Source of the DNA: Tatumella morbirosei
GTDB lineage: Bacteria; Pseudomonadota; Gammaproteobacteria; Enterobacterales; Enterobacteriaceae
Assembly (NCBI RefSeq): GCF_000757425.2
Contig: NZ_JPKR02000003.1
Coordinates: 496,001 to 560,000, forward strand
Direction of reading: 5' to 3'
DNA length: 64,000 nt
Shown here: in pieces, positions 12,296 to 25,434 of the stretch
Layout: each line of letters starts with the position of its first letter
Position numbering within the stretch: the first letter of the stretch is position 1
Notes under the pieces: model-generated
Seen by the model: only the letters and a program-made list of their open reading frames with translations
Told to the model about the DNA's origin: nothing
Database searches by the model: none
Translations under genes and position numbers: made by a program

Positions 12296-14079
12296 TATGC
12301 GTTCTCAGAAGATGGCTTTTCTTTTTTCACCACCTGCAGAGCCAGCTCCTCCAGGGCATCCGGATTCGCCGGGCCAGGGGCATCCGTCAGCAGACAAGCG
12401 GCTGCGGTAGTTTTCGGGAACGCAATCACATCACGAATATTATCGGTACCGGTCAGCAGCATGGTCAGACGGTCCAGACCGAAAGCCAGGCCGGCATGCG
12501 GTGGCGCACCATATTTCAGTGCATCCAGCAGGAAGCCAAATTTTTCCTGTTGTTGTTGTTCATCAATACCCAACAGGGCGAAAACCGCCTGCTGCATCTT
12601 ACCGTTATGGATACGTACAGATCCACCGCCCACTTCATAACCATTGATCACCATATCGTAGGCATTGGCAATGGCATCGGTCGGGGAAGCAGTCAGTTCC
12701 TCAGGCGTCAAATCCCGCGGTGCAGTAAACGGATGGTGCATGGCTGACATGCGTCCCTCTGCATCTTCTTCAAACATCGGGAAATCAACCACCCACAGCG
12801 GAGCCCAACTGTTTTCGTCTGTCAGTTGCAGATCACGCCCGGTTTTCAGCCGCAGCGCACCGATAGCATCTGCTACCACACTGGCTTTATCTGCTCCGAA
12901 GAAAATCAGATCGCCGTCCACTGCCGCAGTACGTTGCAAAATTTCCTCAATAATTTCATTACTCAGAAACTTCGCGACCGGACTCTGAATACCTTCAGGA
13001 ACCGAATTACGCTGATTCACCTTCATCCATGCCAGGCCTTTGGCACCGTAATTACCGACGAATTTGGTGTACTCATCAATCTGTTTACGGGTCAATTGTG
13101 CCCCTCCAGGTACCCGCAGTGCGGCAACCCGTCCTTTAGGATCATTTGCCGGTCCGGAGAAAACAGCAAATTCCACGTCTTTCAGCAGATCAGCGACATC
13201 CACCAGCTCCATCGGGTTACGCAGATCCGGTTTATCGGATCCAAACCGGCGCATCGCTTCGGCGAAGGTCATCTGCGGAAACTCCCCCAGATCGACCTGA
13301 CGGATTTCCTGCCATAATTCACGGATCATTCTCTCCATGATTTCACGCACCTGTGGCGCGGTCATAAACGAGGTTTCTACGTCGATCTGGGTGAATTCCG
13401 GCTGACGATCAGCCCGCAAATCTTCATCACGGAAACATTTCACTATCTGGTAGTAACGATCGAACCCTGAAATCATCAGTAACTGTTTAAACAACTGAGG
13501 TGACTGCGGCAGAGCGTAAAACTCCCCTTTGTGAACCCGGCTTGGCACCAGATAATCACGGGCCCCTTCCGGTGTCGCTTTAGTCAGCATTGGAGTTTCA
13601 ATATCCAGAAACTCATTGGCATCCATAAAGCGGCGCACAAAGCTGCTGATGCGGGCTCGGGTTTTGAAGCGCTGAGCCATTTCCGGACGACGTAAATCCA
13701 GATAACGGAATTTCAGACGCGCTTCCTCTGTATTCACGTGGTTTGAATCCAGTGGCAGTGGTTCAGAACGATTAATGATGGTCAGGCTGGTCGCCAGCAC
13801 TTCGACATCACCGGTGGCCATCTCTTTATTTCTGTTACGCTCGTCGCGGGCCCGTACTGTACCCTCGATAGTAATACAGAATTCATTGCGTAATTCAGAC
13901 GCCAGCGTAAAAGCCTGCTGGTAATCCGGGTCGAAGAACACCTGAACAATGCCTTCACGATCACGCATATCAATAAACACCAGGCTGCCGAGATCACGGC
14001 GGCGGTTAACCCATCCTGAAAGAGTAACCTTCTGACCCACGTGGGACAGGTTGAGCTTTCCGCAATATTCTGTACGCAT
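12295..14079 (-). CDS. aspS: Aspartyl-tRNA synthetase
   Basis: This class II synthetase charges tRNA-Asp. The 594-aa product (E. coli 590) has the N-terminal anticodon-binding OB domain ([19 protein letters not shown]), motif 2 [18 protein letters not shown], the bacterial GAD insertion, and motif 3 [13 protein letters not shown]. It is upstream of nudB with overlapping stop and start. The 237 bp before it separate it from the divergent DUF72 gene. Confidence 0.97.
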   Translation of the reverse strand: MRTEYCGKLNLSHVGQKVTLSGWVNRRRDLGSLVFIDMRDREGIVQVFFDPDYQQAFTLASELRNEFCITIEGTVRARDERNRNKEMATGDVEVLATSLTIINRSEPLPLDSNHVNTEEARLKFRYLDLRRPEMAQRFKTRARISSFVRRFMDANEFLDIETPMLTKATPEGARDYLVPSRVHKGEFYALPQSPQLFKQLLMISGFDRYYQIVKCFRDEDLRADRQPEFTQIDVETSFMTAPQVREIMERMIRELWQEIRQVDLGEFPQMTFAEAMRRFGSDKPDLRNPMELVDVADLLKDVEFAVFSGPANDPKGRVAALRVPGGAQLTRKQIDEYTKFVGNYGAKGLAWMKVNQRNSVPEGIQSPVAKFLSNEIIEEILQRTAAVDGDLIFFGADKASVVADAIGALRLKTGRDLQLTDENSWAPLWVVDFPMFEEDAEGRMSAMHHPFTAPRDLTPEELTASPTDAIANAYDMVINGYEVGGGSVRIHNGKMQQAVFALLGIDEQQQQEKFGFLLDALKYGAPPHAGLAFGLDRLTMLLTGTDNIRDVIAFPKTTAAACLLTDAPGPANPDALEELALQVVKKEKPSSENA

Positions 14080-14316
14080 AACGCTATCCTTTTTTGACCT
14101 TGCCGCAGCGGCCTGAACTGTGTCGGGAATCTTTACCGAAAATCACCGGCTGCAAAATGGGGCGTATTATACTGGAAAAACTGCCACAGGATAAGTATGC
14201 CAGCATCAAAGCGGTTGATTACTCAGCAGTCAAGAGACTAAAGTTTTCGTTTTACCTCAGTTTCAGGCTACTCTGAGTCACCTTTACGATAACATGCTGT
14301 CTGACAAGGAGACCCG

Positions 14317-15138
14317 GTGACTCTGCGAATTGGCCTGCCTCAGTGGCAACACCCCTGGTGGAAACGTGCCGGGCTGCATACTCTGGAAGATTACGCCCGG
14401 CATTTTGATTGTGTAGAAGGTAATACCACACTCTACGCACTGCCGGAGGTCGATACCGTTCTGCGCTGGCGATCCATGACCAGTGACCGGTTTCGCTTTT
14501 GCTTTAAATTTCCGGCGACGATAAGCCACGGCACGGAACTGCGTGACAGCGTAGAGTTACTGAACGAATTCTTCCGCCGGATGGATCCGTTATCTGACCG
14601 GATCGGACAATACTGGTTGCAGTTACCGGCACGGTTTTCCCCACTTCAGTTACCACAGTTATGGTCCTTTCTGAAGCAACTGCCGGCCGCATTCAGTTAT
14701 GGCGTGGAAGTCCGACATCCGGAGTTCTTTGCCCGTGGCGAAGCAGAGCGGGCGTTAAACCGTGGGCTGGCCGATCGCGGTGTAAATCGAGTCATTCTCG
14801 ATAGCCGGGCTGTACATGCATCACCTTCGCGCAGTGCAGCAGCTCTCGACGCCAAAGCCAAAAAACCTAAAGTGCCGGTCCATGCGGTACGCACTGCCCG
14901 ACAACCGATGATTCGTTTTATCGGCAGTGACGAAACTGAAGCCTCAGTTAAGCTGTTTCATGACTGGTCGACGCGCATCAGAGAATGGCAGTCAGTATCC
15001 TCCCCGCTGCTGTTTATTCACACCCCGGAAATGGGGGAAGTCTTCCCGTTGCTCCACCTGCTATGGCCTGAGTTACAGCCGCTGACGGCAGGTCTGCCGC
15101 CGTTGCCAGCATGGCCGGATCAGCCGGCACTGTTCTGA
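14317..15138 (+). CDS. yecE: DUF72 family protein (YecE-like)
   Basis: The 273-aa product belongs to the DUF72 (YecE) family, a TIM-barrel-like fold of unknown biochemical role. Family hallmarks are LRIGLPQWQHPWWK at the N terminus, FRFCFKFPATISH, YWLQLPARFSP and the ending ...LFIHTPEMGEVFPLLHLLW. It sits between aspS and cmoA as in E. coli. The start is a GTG preceded by an AAGGAGA ribosome site. Function is unknown. Confidence 0.88.
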   Translation: MTLRIGLPQWQHPWWKRAGLHTLEDYARHFDCVEGNTTLYALPEVDTVLRWRSMTSDRFRFCFKFPATISHGTELRDSVELLNEFFRRMDPLSDRIGQYWLQLPARFSPLQLPQLWSFLKQLPAAFSYGVEVRHPEFFARGEAERALNRGLADRGVNRVILDSRAVHASPSRSAAALDAKAKKPKVPVHAVRTARQPMIRFIGSDETEASVKLFHDWSTRIREWQSVSSPLLFIHTPEMGEVFPLLHLLWPELQPLTAGLPPLPAWPDQPALF

Positions 15139-15249
15139 TCTGGCAGGCAGTGATTTTCCCGGTTACCGGTGAATTTGTAGTGATGGATGCTAAAAATAAC
15201 TCCGACGGATGCAGCCCGCGCCAGTTTCTGCGACAATAGCCGCTTTTAG

Positions 15250-16961
<1,712 letters not shown>

Positions 16962-16985
16962 ATACAGGTAACCGGCGAGTGCCGG

Positions 16986-17717
16986 TTACTGCATCATACT
17001 CTTCATTGCGGCAACCATTTCACCATCCACCACATAGCGGGTAAACTCGTCTTCCGCTGAAACAGAACTCATGCTGACCCCGGCTTTACGATAATGCATT
17101 GGCGAGGTGACCGGTTTGCTGGCTGAACTGTGAATCTCGGTCAGACCCGCACCGGTAAAGCGATGCAGATTACTCAGTCTGACGCCTGAGCCCGCCATAA
17201 TCACCGGGCCCCGGCTACGGGTGTTAAGCTCAGCCAGCAAAGCCAGGCCATTTTCTGCGCGCTCCTGTTGGCCGGATGTCAGTATCCGTGTTACCCCAAG
17301 ATCGGTCAGTTCTTCCAAAGCCCGGTAGGGATTCTGGCATAGGTCAAATGCGCGATGGAAAGTCACCGGAATGCCGCCACACAACGCCATAATCTGCTGC
17401 ATCCGCGGTATGTCAATGTGGGCGTGCTGGTCGAGAATACCAACGACCAGCCCGGCGAAACCGAATTCTTTTACCCTGGCGATATCCGATTTTATGGCAC
17501 GAAATTCAGACTCACTGTAACAAAAGTCACCGCCACGGGGGCGGATAATCGGATGTACCGGTACTGAAACCTGTGTTATCACTTCCTGTAGTACGCCCAG
17601 TGACGGGGTCAGTCCACCTTCATGAGGCGCAGCGCAAAGCTCGATACGGTCTGCTCCGGCCTCAGCGGCCTGTATTGCACAATCCGGACCGTAACAACAG
17701 ATTTCCAACGTAGCCAT
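16986..17717 (-). CDS. cutC: CutC family protein
   Basis: The 243-aa product is a TIM-barrel protein of the CutC family. It was first linked to copper tolerance in E. coli, but the biochemical role is unsettled. The family blocks [42 protein letters not shown] and ILTSGQ are visible. The start at 17717 has a strong AAGGAGAG ribosome site; an earlier in-frame start would add 19 unconserved residues. It converges with cmoB across only 24 bp. Confidence 0.93.
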   Translation of the reverse strand: MATLEICCYGPDCAIQAAEAGADRIELCAAPHEGGLTPSLGVLQEVITQVSVPVHPIIRPRGGDFCYSESEFRAIKSDIARVKEFGFAGLVVGILDQHAHIDIPRMQQIMALCGGIPVTFHRAFDLCQNPYRALEELTDLGVTRILTSGQQERAENGLALLAELNTRSRGPVIMAGSGVRLSNLHRFTGAGLTEIHSSASKPVTSPMHYRKAGVSMSSVSAEDEFTRYVVDGEMVAAMKSMMQ

Positions 17718-18007
17718 GACCCTCTCCTTATCAAATGTCGTTGCGTCTGTAGCATTATAAGTAACGGCGCCCACTCACCTGTAAGCTAACCGTTTAACAT
17801 GACGGCTAATAATGACACCGGATCACGAGGAAAGGGGCGACCAGTATCACAGTGATAGCGATAAAAGGTGAAAATTCATAGAAAAAATAGAGAGCTGCTG
17901 TAAAACTCCGAGTGGATTATCGTCATATTTCGCGGGACGTGTCACGGCCAGACGCTGACAAAATACTATCGGAGACAGGACTCCTTCCCTGCTCCGGAGA
18001 CAATGAC

Positions 18008-18577
18008 TCAATGCGGCTGCTCGCTGGCGACAATCTGTTCCAGGCTGTAGGGGTGAAACTTAATGGTGGTCTTCCCATCTGTGACCGCCAGAGTGGGATT
18101 CGGCAAACAATCGTGACGCGCGGCGGGACTGCTGGTTTTAAATGATATTTCGGGGTGAGTCAGCCCCTGGTCGGCAATCAACTCCATAGCCCGCTGGCCA
18201 AGAGACTCTGGATCTCCGGCCAGCACCACTTCAATATGTTCCCAGCCTTCGTGCGGATAGTGTTTATTACCGGGCCAGGGCAGCTCGATAATATGAATTT
18301 GCCAGCTCAGTAAACGCAATGGTTGATGCAGCCTGAACAGGCAAACCGGGCGTTGATTGATTTCAGCGCGGGAAAACATTTCACCCAGTTGCGAAAAACC
18401 GGCTGCCCAGCGTTCAGCCGTGGCTATCTGGTGACAACGGACCGAGATGTGGTCAGGCTGTAAGTTCGCCAGCGACAGACCCAGACGATGACCAAGATGA
18501 CTGAGGTCACCGGCAAAACGTTGCAGATCATCCGCAAGGTCCGGCAGCAACCGGGCAAAAGAAGCTATATCGCTCAT
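18008..18577 (-). CDS. yecM: VOC superfamily protein YecM
   Basis: The 189-aa product matches E. coli YecM (188 aa), a putative metal-binding protein of the glyoxalase/VOC fold with no known substrate. Likely ligand motifs are HISVRCHQ, IHIIELPWPG and EHIEVVL. It lies between cutC and argS as in E. coli. About 290 bp separate it from the cutC start, with no gene seen there. Confidence 0.9.
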   Translation of the reverse strand: MSDIASFARLLPDLADDLQRFAGDLSHLGHRLGLSLANLQPDHISVRCHQIATAERWAAGFSQLGEMFSRAEINQRPVCLFRLHQPLRLLSWQIHIIELPWPGNKHYPHEGWEHIEVVLAGDPESLGQRAMELIADQGLTHPEISFKTSSPAARHDCLPNPTLAVTDGKTTIKFHPYSLEQIVASEQPH

Positions 18578-18815
18578 AGTATTCCATCAATAATAAAAAA
18601 CCGCGCCGCTATTTTTACGGTTCCTCTGTCACATGTAAAGCCTGGCCGTGAAACCCTGGCGACAGCTTCTGTCCGTGGATTCTATCAGACTGCTGACGTC
18701 TGCCGGGCTTTCACGTATACTGCCCGACTCAATTTCGATGACTGCCTCTAATGTTATCTGCAACAGCCTGTTGCAGACTCGCTAAGAGGTGGTCACAGCT
18801 TATGAAGGTAATTCG

Positions 18816-20546
18816 GTGAATATTCAGGCTATTCTCTCAGAAAAAATCAGTCAGGCAATGATTGCAGCCGGCGCACCTGCCGACTGTGAAGCACAGGTTC
18901 GTCAGTCCGCAAAAGCACAGTTTGGTGACTATCAGGCCAATGGAATTATGGCTGTTGCCAAGAAACTGGGTCAGGCTCCGCGACAACTGGCAGAACAGGT
19001 GCTGAGTCATCTTGATTTGAATGGAATTGCCGCGAAAACCGAAATCGCCGGTCCGGGATTTATTAATATTTTCCTGGATCCGCAGTGGCTGGCCGCTCAG
19101 GCTGAGCAAGCGCTGGCTTCTGATAATCTGAATGTCGCCCCGGTCAAACCACAGACCATCGTGATTGACTATTCTGCACCTAACGTGGCGAAAGAGATGC
19201 ATGTTGGCCACTTACGCTCAACGATTATTGGTGATGCTTCGGTCCGTACCCTGGAATTTCTTGGGCACAATGTCATCCGCGCTAACCATATCGGTGACTG
19301 GGGAACCCAGTTCGGTATGCTGATAGCTTTCCTGGAAAAGAAACAGCAGGAACAACAAACAGAGATTGCCCTGTCCGACCTTGAGGCTTTTTATCGCGAA
19401 GCTAAACAACTGTATGATCAGGATGAAGTTTTTGCTGAACGTGCCCGGGGATATGTCGTCAAACTGCAGGGTGGGGATGAATATTGTGCGAAGATGTGGA
19501 AAAAACTGGTGGATATCACCATGGCGCAAAATCAGCACAATTATGACCGTCTGAATGTCAGTCTGACCCGCGACGATGTGATGGGCGAAAGCCTGTATAA
19601 CCCGATGCTACCAGGGATTGTCGCAGATCTTGAGCAAAAAGGTCTGGCGGTTGAAAGTGAAGGTGCCGTCGTGGTTTATCTGGATGAGTATAAAACCAAA
19701 GAAGGTGAACCTATGGGGGTTATCATCCGTAAAAAGGATGGCGGCTACCTGTATACCACCACAGACATTGCCTGCGCCAAATACCGTTATGAAACCCTGA
19801 AAGCGGATCGTGTACTCTATTACATTGATTCTCGTCAGCATCAACATCTGATGCAGGCCTGGACCATTGTCCGCAAGGCGGGTTATGTGCCGGAAAGTGT
19901 GCCACTCGAACACCATATGTTCGGCATGATGTTGGGCAAAGATGGTCGTCCGTTCAAAACCCGCGCAGGGGGCACCATCAAACTGGCCGATCTGCTGGAT
20001 GAAGCACATGAACGTGCCCTGAAACTGGTTAGTGATAAAAATCCGGAAATGCCACCAGCAGAGTTGCAACAGCTGGCGGAAGTTATCGGGATTGGTGCGG
20101 TGAAATATGCCGATCTGTCGAAAAGTCGTACCACTGACTATGTGTTCGACTGGGACAATATGCTGGCATTTGAGGGTAACACTGCCCCTTACCTGCTGTA
20201 TGCCTATACCCGTGTGCTGTCAGTTTTCCGTAAAGCGGGCATCAGTGCACTGGCGACCGAAGGTAAGATTATTCTCGGTGAACCCCGTGAAACTGCGTTG
20301 GCTACCCGACTGTTGCAGTTTGAAGAAACGGTATTACAGGTAGCCCGTGAAGGTACTCCGCATGTGATGTGTTCTTACCTTTATGAACTGGCGGTATTGT
20401 TCTCAGGTTTCTATGAACACTGTCCGATTCTTGCCGCAGAAGATGAAGCGACCCGCCAGAGCCGCCTGAAACTGGCCAGTCTGACGGCCAGAACGTTGAA
20501 AACCGGGCTGGATACTTTGGGTATTAATACCGTCGAACGGATGTAA
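18816..20546 (+). CDS. argS: Arginyl-tRNA synthetase
   Basis: This class I synthetase charges tRNA-Arg. The 576-aa product (E. coli 577) contains the HIGH-equivalent [20 protein letters not shown] and the C-terminal DALR anticodon-binding domain. The GTG at 18816 gives the family start MNIQAIL(L/S)EK and has an AAGG ribosome site; an upstream in-frame GTG at 18789 would add nine unconserved residues. Its last 23 bp overlap the 3' end of flhE on the other strand. Confidence 0.96.
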   Translation: MNIQAILSEKISQAMIAAGAPADCEAQVRQSAKAQFGDYQANGIMAVAKKLGQAPRQLAEQVLSHLDLNGIAAKTEIAGPGFINIFLDPQWLAAQAEQALASDNLNVAPVKPQTIVIDYSAPNVAKEMHVGHLRSTIIGDASVRTLEFLGHNVIRANHIGDWGTQFGMLIAFLEKKQQEQQTEIALSDLEAFYREAKQLYDQDEVFAERARGYVVKLQGGDEYCAKMWKKLVDITMAQNQHNYDRLNVSLTRDDVMGESLYNPMLPGIVADLEQKGLAVESEGAVVVYLDEYKTKEGEPMGVIIRKKDGGYLYTTTDIACAKYRYETLKADRVLYYIDSRQHQHLMQAWTIVRKAGYVPESVPLEHHMFGMMLGKDGRPFKTRAGGTIKLADLLDEAHERALKLVSDKNPEMPPAELQQLAEVIGIGAVKYADLSKSRTTDYVFDWDNMLAFEGNTAPYLLYAYTRVLSVFRKAGISALATEGKIILGEPRETALATRLLQFEETVLQVAREGTPHVMCSYLYELAVLFSGFYEHCPILAAEDEATRQSRLKLASLTARTLKTGLDTLGINTVERM

Positions 20547-21006
20547 CTGCCGGCCCTGTGCTGTTGTGCAGGGTCCCGGATTGTCCGGCAGTCCCCTTAT
20601 GGGATTGCCGGTAAGTCACCTGAATCTCCGCACTACTGACCCGCATCCCCGCCGGGATTACCGCCCTGCCTTCGTGACGAAATCGAAAGTAAAACGCCCC
20701 GCTGGAATGTCTGCCGTTGAACCCGCGACTGATTCCCCGTGCCGCATCGGTCAGCATACACTCCCTGCCACGGCATAACTGCGCCTGAAAACCTGCCGGT
20801 GCGGCCGCCGTTAACTGATAACGCCAACGGATACTGATAATGCGGATATCTGGCGGCAGGCTGATTCTGAACGGTAATGTGGCCACCCAACGCCCCCTGG
20901 CGGTCACGGCCGGCCCCGCCAGACGATCACCCACGCTGATATCGGCAGCCAACGTCATCCCGGGTAGCAGAGCTGCCAGCAGTACCATCACCCGCAACGT
21001 ATTCAC
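20524..21006 (-). CDS. flhE: Flagellar protein FlhE
   Basis: FlhE is a small periplasmic protein of the flhBAE operon; in Salmonella and E. coli it limits proton leakage through the flagellar export apparatus. The 160-aa product has a signal peptide ending near ...GMTLA. The matching core is [23 protein letters not shown]...C with the conserved cysteine pair. E. coli FlhE is about 130 aa. Here some 30 extra C-terminal residues run past the usual ...VTYR end and overlap the end of argS. The start is GTG, overlapping the flhA stop. Confidence 0.88.
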   Translation of the reverse strand: MNTLRVMVLLAALLPGMTLAADISVGDRLAGPAVTARGRWVATLPFRISLPPDIRIISIRWRYQLTAAAPAGFQAQLCRGRECMLTDAARGISRGFNGRHSSGAFYFRFRHEGRAVIPAGMRVSSAEIQVTYRQSHKGTAGQSGTLHNSTGPAVTSVRRY

Positions 21007-23087
21007 AGTGTATTGCCAATAGTCGCAGTCTGGCGGATCTGGCGATGTGCATTGACTTCGGCCGCCGACATCACCACCAGTTGCGGAAAACTGCGGCGTA
21101 AATAGCGGGAAAGCAACTGACGTAAGCCAGACTGAACCACCAGTACCGGAGTGACGCCCTGGGCTTCCTGACTGGCAATAGCAGCTGCCGTTTGTGTGGT
21201 CAGTTGTTCAGCCAGCCCTGGTTCCAGACCACTGCCACTCTGAATCACCTGTAGCAGCAGGGTTTCGGTAGCTGGCTGCAAGCCTATCACCAACATTTCG
21301 TCATTACCCGGAAACCACTGTTGGGTGATAGCCCTGCCAAGACCGATACGTACCGCGCTGGTGAGCTGATCACTGTCGGTCGTTACCGGACAGTGTTCTG
21401 CCAGTGTTTCAACGATGGTACGCATATCCCGTACAGAAACCTGTTCACTGAGCAAATTTTGCAGCACCTTATGCAGTGTGGTCAGGGTAATCAAGTCCGG
21501 AATTAACCCTTCCGTCAGTTTAGGCATTTCACGGCCAACCCGCTCAAGCAGCAGCCGGGCCTCTTCCCGGCCAAACAGTTCACTGGCGTACTGACTAATC
21601 AGATGATTCAGATGAGTAGCCACCACGGTACTGGCCTCTACCACGGTGTACCCGAGCGTCTGAGCCTGGTCACGCAGTGCAGTATCAATCCATTTAGCCT
21701 GCAGTCCAAACGCCGGGTCATGGGTCAACTCACCCGGAAGTTCTCCACTGGCCCCGCCTGGATTAATCGCCAGCCAGCGGCCTGGCCAGACATCCCCACG
21801 ACCGATTTCTACGCCTTTCATAATGATACGATAACCGGAAGCCGACAGACTCAGATTGTCACTGATATGCACTGCAGGAGGTAAAAAGCCCATTTCCCGG
21901 GCAAACTTTTTGCGAATCCCCCGAATCCGGCCAGGCAAGTCGCCCTGTTGCAGTTCATCCACCAGCGGAATCAGCCGGTACCCCACTTCCATCGCCAGCG
22001 GGTCTTCCAGTGCCACATCATCCCAGCTGACATCAGTCACCGGCAGATCCCGGGGTTGCGTGCGTTGCTGCTGACGGCTGGCGGTTTGTTGCTCTTCCCG
22101 CCCTCTCAGCCACCAGGCAAGCAACAGTAATCCGGCGGTAAACAACAAAAACACCAGATTTGGCATTCCGGGAACAATACCTAATAGACCAAGTACGGCC
22201 GCACTTAACAACATCACCCGGGGATGACTGAATAACTGGCTCACCATCTGTTCCCCGACATTACTGTCGGTACTCACCCGGGTGACAATCACCCCTGCGG
22301 CTGTAGAAATAACCAAGGCCGGAATTTGTGCAACCAGACCATCACCAATCGTCAACAGGGTGTAGCTGGTCGCCGCCTGCCCCACATCCAGACCGTGCTG
22401 TACAACACCTACTAATAATCCCCCGATGATATTAATTACCATAATCAAAATTCCGGCAATCGCATCACCACGAACAAATTTACTGGCACCGTCCATCGAC
22501 CCGTAGAAATCGGCTTCCTGGGTCACCTCATTGCGCCGGGCCTTGGCTTCATCTTCTCCAATCAGACCGGCATTCAGATCGGCGTCGATGGCCATTTGTT
22601 TGCCTGGCATACCGTCCAGTACAAAACGCGCCCCGACCTCGGCAATGCGTCCTGCACCTTTGGTAATCACCATAAAATTGATCACTACCAGTATGACAAA
22701 CACCACGATTCCGATAGCAAAATTACCGCCGACCAGAAAATGACCAAAAGCTTCCACGACTTTACCTGCCGCCGCCGCACCGGTATGTCCCTGTAATAAA
22801 ATGATTCGTGTCGAGGCAATATTCAGGGCCAGTCGAAGTAAGGTGGCGAACAACAAGACAGTAGGAAATGCGGCAAATTCCAGGGTTTTTCGGGTAAACA
22901 TCGCCACCAGCAACACCATTACTGACAGGGCTATATTAAATGTAAACAACAGGTCGAGCACAAACGGAGGTAACGGCAGAACCATCATTGCCAGAATCAT
23001 CAGAATCAGCACGGGTCCTGCCAGGACCTGCCACTCTACTTCACTCCAGCGTGCAGGCAGCCGTAGTTTCTTTGCCAGATTATCCAT
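21003..23087 (-). CDS. flhA: Flagellar biosynthesis protein FlhA
   Basis: This is the major export-gate protein of the flagellar type III secretion system. The 694-aa product has an N-terminal membrane half with about eight hydrophobic spans. The FHIPEP-family loop GAGRIAEVGARFVLDGMPGK lies between spans, and a large cytosolic C-terminal domain binds export substrates and chaperones. It overlaps flhB upstream by 8 bp and flhE downstream by 4 bp, so flhBAE is one operon. Confidence 0.97.
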   Translation of the reverse strand: MDNLAKKLRLPARWSEVEWQVLAGPVLILMILAMMVLPLPPFVLDLLFTFNIALSVMVLLVAMFTRKTLEFAAFPTVLLFATLLRLALNIASTRIILLQGHTGAAAAGKVVEAFGHFLVGGNFAIGIVVFVILVVINFMVITKGAGRIAEVGARFVLDGMPGKQMAIDADLNAGLIGEDEAKARRNEVTQEADFYGSMDGASKFVRGDAIAGILIMVINIIGGLLVGVVQHGLDVGQAATSYTLLTIGDGLVAQIPALVISTAAGVIVTRVSTDSNVGEQMVSQLFSHPRVMLLSAAVLGLLGIVPGMPNLVFLLFTAGLLLLAWWLRGREEQQTASRQQQRTQPRDLPVTDVSWDDVALEDPLAMEVGYRLIPLVDELQQGDLPGRIRGIRKKFAREMGFLPPAVHISDNLSLSASGYRIIMKGVEIGRGDVWPGRWLAINPGGASGELPGELTHDPAFGLQAKWIDTALRDQAQTLGYTVVEASTVVATHLNHLISQYASELFGREEARLLLERVGREMPKLTEGLIPDLITLTTLHKVLQNLLSEQVSVRDMRTIVETLAEHCPVTTDSDQLTSAVRIGLGRAITQQWFPGNDEMLVIGLQPATETLLLQVIQSGSGLEPGLAEQLTTQTAAAIASQEAQGVTPVLVVQSGLRQLLSRYLRRSFPQLVVMSAAEVNAHRQIRQTATIGNTL

Positions 23088-24228
23088 GCCGTGTAAACTC
23101 TCCTGTCATATCCATTTGTTGTGGTACCTGTAAATTTCGGGGGGCCGCCGGCCGGTTTCCGCCAACGCTTCTCCAGCGGCGAATTTGCCAGACCCAGGCC
23201 AGCACTTCCGCAACCGCGCCATACAATGCCCCGGGAATAAAATCCCCGGGCTCAGTATGGCGATATAACGCCCGGGCCAGTGTCGGTGCCTCAAGCAGTG
23301 GAATATGGTGCTGTCCGGCCAGTTGACGGATCCGGGCGGCCAGCTTGTCGCGCCCTTTAGCAACCACCTTAGGTGCATGCATCTTCCCTTCCTGATATTG
23401 CAGTGCAACAGCAAAGTGGGTCGGGTTAGTGACAATCACATCCGCTGTCGGAACTGCAGCCATCATCCTGCGTCTGGCAACCGCATGCATTTGCTGACGA
23501 ATGCGGCTTTTCACGTGCGGGTCACCCTCCTGCTGTTTATATTCATCCCGCAGGTCCTGGCGCGACATCCGTAATTTTTTGTGATAGCTGTATAGCTGCC
23601 AGAACACATCAAACCCGACCATTGGAATCATACTGAGCACCACCCCTATGCCACAGAGCAGCACCAGTACCAGTCCCCGAGGAATGGCTTCACTGAGCGG
23701 TAATGCCAGCAATCCCATGAACTCATCCCAGTGACGGTACAAATAACTACCGGCCACAAAGCCACTGATGATAACTTTAAGTAATGCCTTGGTGAGTTCT
23801 GCTACCATCTGTCCACTGAATAAGCGCCCGAAACCGCTTAAGGGATTCATCCTGCCCGGATTAAATTTCAGGGATTTACTGCTGAGGGTGATGCCGCCTA
23901 ACAGCATTGGCGCGGAAGCGGCTACCAGCATGACGCCGCACAGCACCGGCAGTATTGTCAGGCAACTCTGCCAGAGCAAACGAGTGCTTATCAGTAACAA
24001 ATCGCCATCACGGATCCCAGGCTGGCCAAAATACAACCCACTACGCATCAGGGTTTTCATCGTCCGGGCCAACGGTTCGGCACTGATACGTAACAACAGC
24101 AAACCTGCCAGTAACATCAGCAATGAGGTCAGTTCGCGTGAACGGGGAATATCCCCCTCTTCACGGGCTTTTTCTATTCGCCGTGCACTGGGGTCTTCTG
24201 TTTTATCGTCCTTATCCTGATCTGCCAC
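23080..24228 (-). CDS. flhB: Flagellar biosynthesis protein FlhB
   Basis: FlhB switches the export apparatus from rod/hook to filament substrates. The 382-aa product has an N-terminal charged stretch, four hydrophobic spans, and the self-cleavage motif NPTH (in VIVTNPTHFAVALQY, near residue 269). It is the first gene of flhBAE. The 136 bp between it and cheZ probably hold a class II (FlhDC) promoter, which I could not delimit. Confidence 0.97.
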   Translation of the reverse strand: MADQDKDDKTEDPSARRIEKAREEGDIPRSRELTSLLMLLAGLLLLRISAEPLARTMKTLMRSGLYFGQPGIRDGDLLLISTRLLWQSCLTILPVLCGVMLVAASAPMLLGGITLSSKSLKFNPGRMNPLSGFGRLFSGQMVAELTKALLKVIISGFVAGSYLYRHWDEFMGLLALPLSEAIPRGLVLVLLCGIGVVLSMIPMVGFDVFWQLYSYHKKLRMSRQDLRDEYKQQEGDPHVKSRIRQQMHAVARRRMMAAVPTADVIVTNPTHFAVALQYQEGKMHAPKVVAKGRDKLAARIRQLAGQHHIPLLEAPTLARALYRHTEPGDFIPGALYGAVAEVLAWVWQIRRWRSVGGNRPAAPRNLQVPQQMDMTGEFTRHG

Positions 24229-24364
24229 GGGTAGTACTCCTGAATGACGAAAATCAGAGCATGACAGAGTTCAGGAATGACTATTGTGTGTATATCCTGC
24301 GAAATTTCTGGCTATTCTGCCGATCAGCGGGCCACGTAATACCGCCCGCTGTTAGCGCCAAAAG

Positions 24365-25006
24365 TCAGAATCCCAGACTGTCCAGCAGGTCGTCCACCTG
24401 GTCCTGATTGGCGATAACCCCGCTGGCATTACTGTCAATCTGCGGACCATTAAGTAAGCTGTCTTTACCGGTGGTTGATGGAATGACTGAATCGGGAATG
24501 TTCTCCAACAACACCACCAATAACTGGCGTTCGATTTCCTGAATGACTTCCATCATGCGTTTTATAACCTGACCGGTAAGATCCTGAAAATCCTGGGCCA
24601 TCATAATTGACAGTAATTGTTGATTAGTAAAGGCAGTGTGGTCCGGAACCTCCCCCAGGAACTGACGGGTATCTGTCACCAGTTGTCGGGCTTCGGTGAG
24701 TTCAATTGGATCAGCAAACCATTGATCCCACCGGCCCGATAATGCCGTCGCCTGCTGCTGTAACTGTTCCTGATGGGGTTGTGCCGCTTCCACACAGCTT
24801 AATGCCCGATCAGCAGCCTGGGCTGTCATCTGTACCACATAATCGAGCCTGTCTCTGGCATCAGGAATGGCTTCCGCAGCATCGGCAATAGCCTGTTCGA
24901 GGCCCATCTCGCGCAGATTATCCCGTAACATCCGTGTCAGCGCCCCCACTTTAGTGACAATGTCACGCACCGATTTGTCATTATCTGGCAGTGGAATATG
25001 GCTCAT
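24365..25006 (-). CDS. cheZ: CheY-P phosphatase CheZ
   Basis: CheZ speeds dephosphorylation of CheY-P. The 213-aa product shows the catalytic segment [18 protein letters not shown], with the inserted glutamine in QDLTGQ. The C-terminal CheY-binding helix is [12 protein letters not shown]. It lies 9 bp after cheY and is the last gene of the receptor-cheRBYZ unit. Confidence 0.96.
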   Translation of the reverse strand: MSHIPLPDNDKSVRDIVTKVGALTRMLRDNLREMGLEQAIADAAEAIPDARDRLDYVVQMTAQAADRALSCVEAAQPHQEQLQQQATALSGRWDQWFADPIELTEARQLVTDTRQFLGEVPDHTAFTNQQLLSIMMAQDFQDLTGQVIKRMMEVIQEIERQLLVVLLENIPDSVIPSTTGKDSLLNGPQIDSNASGVIANQDQVDDLLDSLGF

Positions 25007-25015
25007 GAGTGCCCC

Positions 25016-25405
25016 CTAAATACCCAGTTTTTCGAAAATTTTATTTAGCTTCTCTTCCAGAATGGCGGCCGTAAATGGCTTAACCACATAGCCGCTGGCA
25101 CCCGCCTGTGCAGCGGCGATAATATTCTCTTTCTTGGCCTCGGCGGTCACCATCAGTACCGGCATGTCAGACAATTTTTCGTCGGCACGAATGCGGTGTA
25201 GCAATTCAAGACCGTCCATATTGGGCATATTCCAGTCGGTGATGACAAAATCAAATGCACCTGCCTGCAGTTTATGCAGAGCATCTGCACCGTCTTCTGC
25301 TTCTTCAACATTGGTGTATCCAAGTTCCTTTAGTAAATTACGCACGATACGTCGCATCGTATTAAAATCATCAACCACCAGAAAATGTAAATTACTGTCC
25401 GCCAT
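25016..25405 (-). CDS. cheY: Chemotaxis response regulator CheY
   Basis: This single-domain receiver binds the flagellar switch when phosphorylated. The 129-aa product has the acidic pair D12/D13, phospho-acceptor D57 in [12 protein letters not shown], the conserved T in [10 protein letters not shown] and K109 in VVKPF. It lies between cheB and cheZ with short spacers. Confidence 0.97.
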   Translation of the reverse strand: MADSNLHFLVVDDFNTMRRIVRNLLKELGYTNVEEAEDGADALHKLQAGAFDFVITDWNMPNMDGLELLHRIRADEKLSDMPVLMVTAEAKKENIIAAAQAGASGYVVKPFTAAILEEKLNKIFEKLGI

Positions 25406-25434
25406 GGCACTTTCCTTTGAGTTTTTCCAGTTAA

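Noticed and set aside
12103-13317. Open frames of 119-214 codons on the plus strand opposite aspS and nudB
   Set aside because: They are antisense shadows of strongly conserved genes, with no ribosome sites or recognisable domains.
19608-20069. A 153-codon frame opposite argS
   Set aside because: It lies wholly inside argS in an antisense frame, with no homology-like features.
23768-24220. A 150-codon plus-strand frame opposite flhB
   Set aside because: It is an antisense shadow of flhB; its composition follows the complementary codons.
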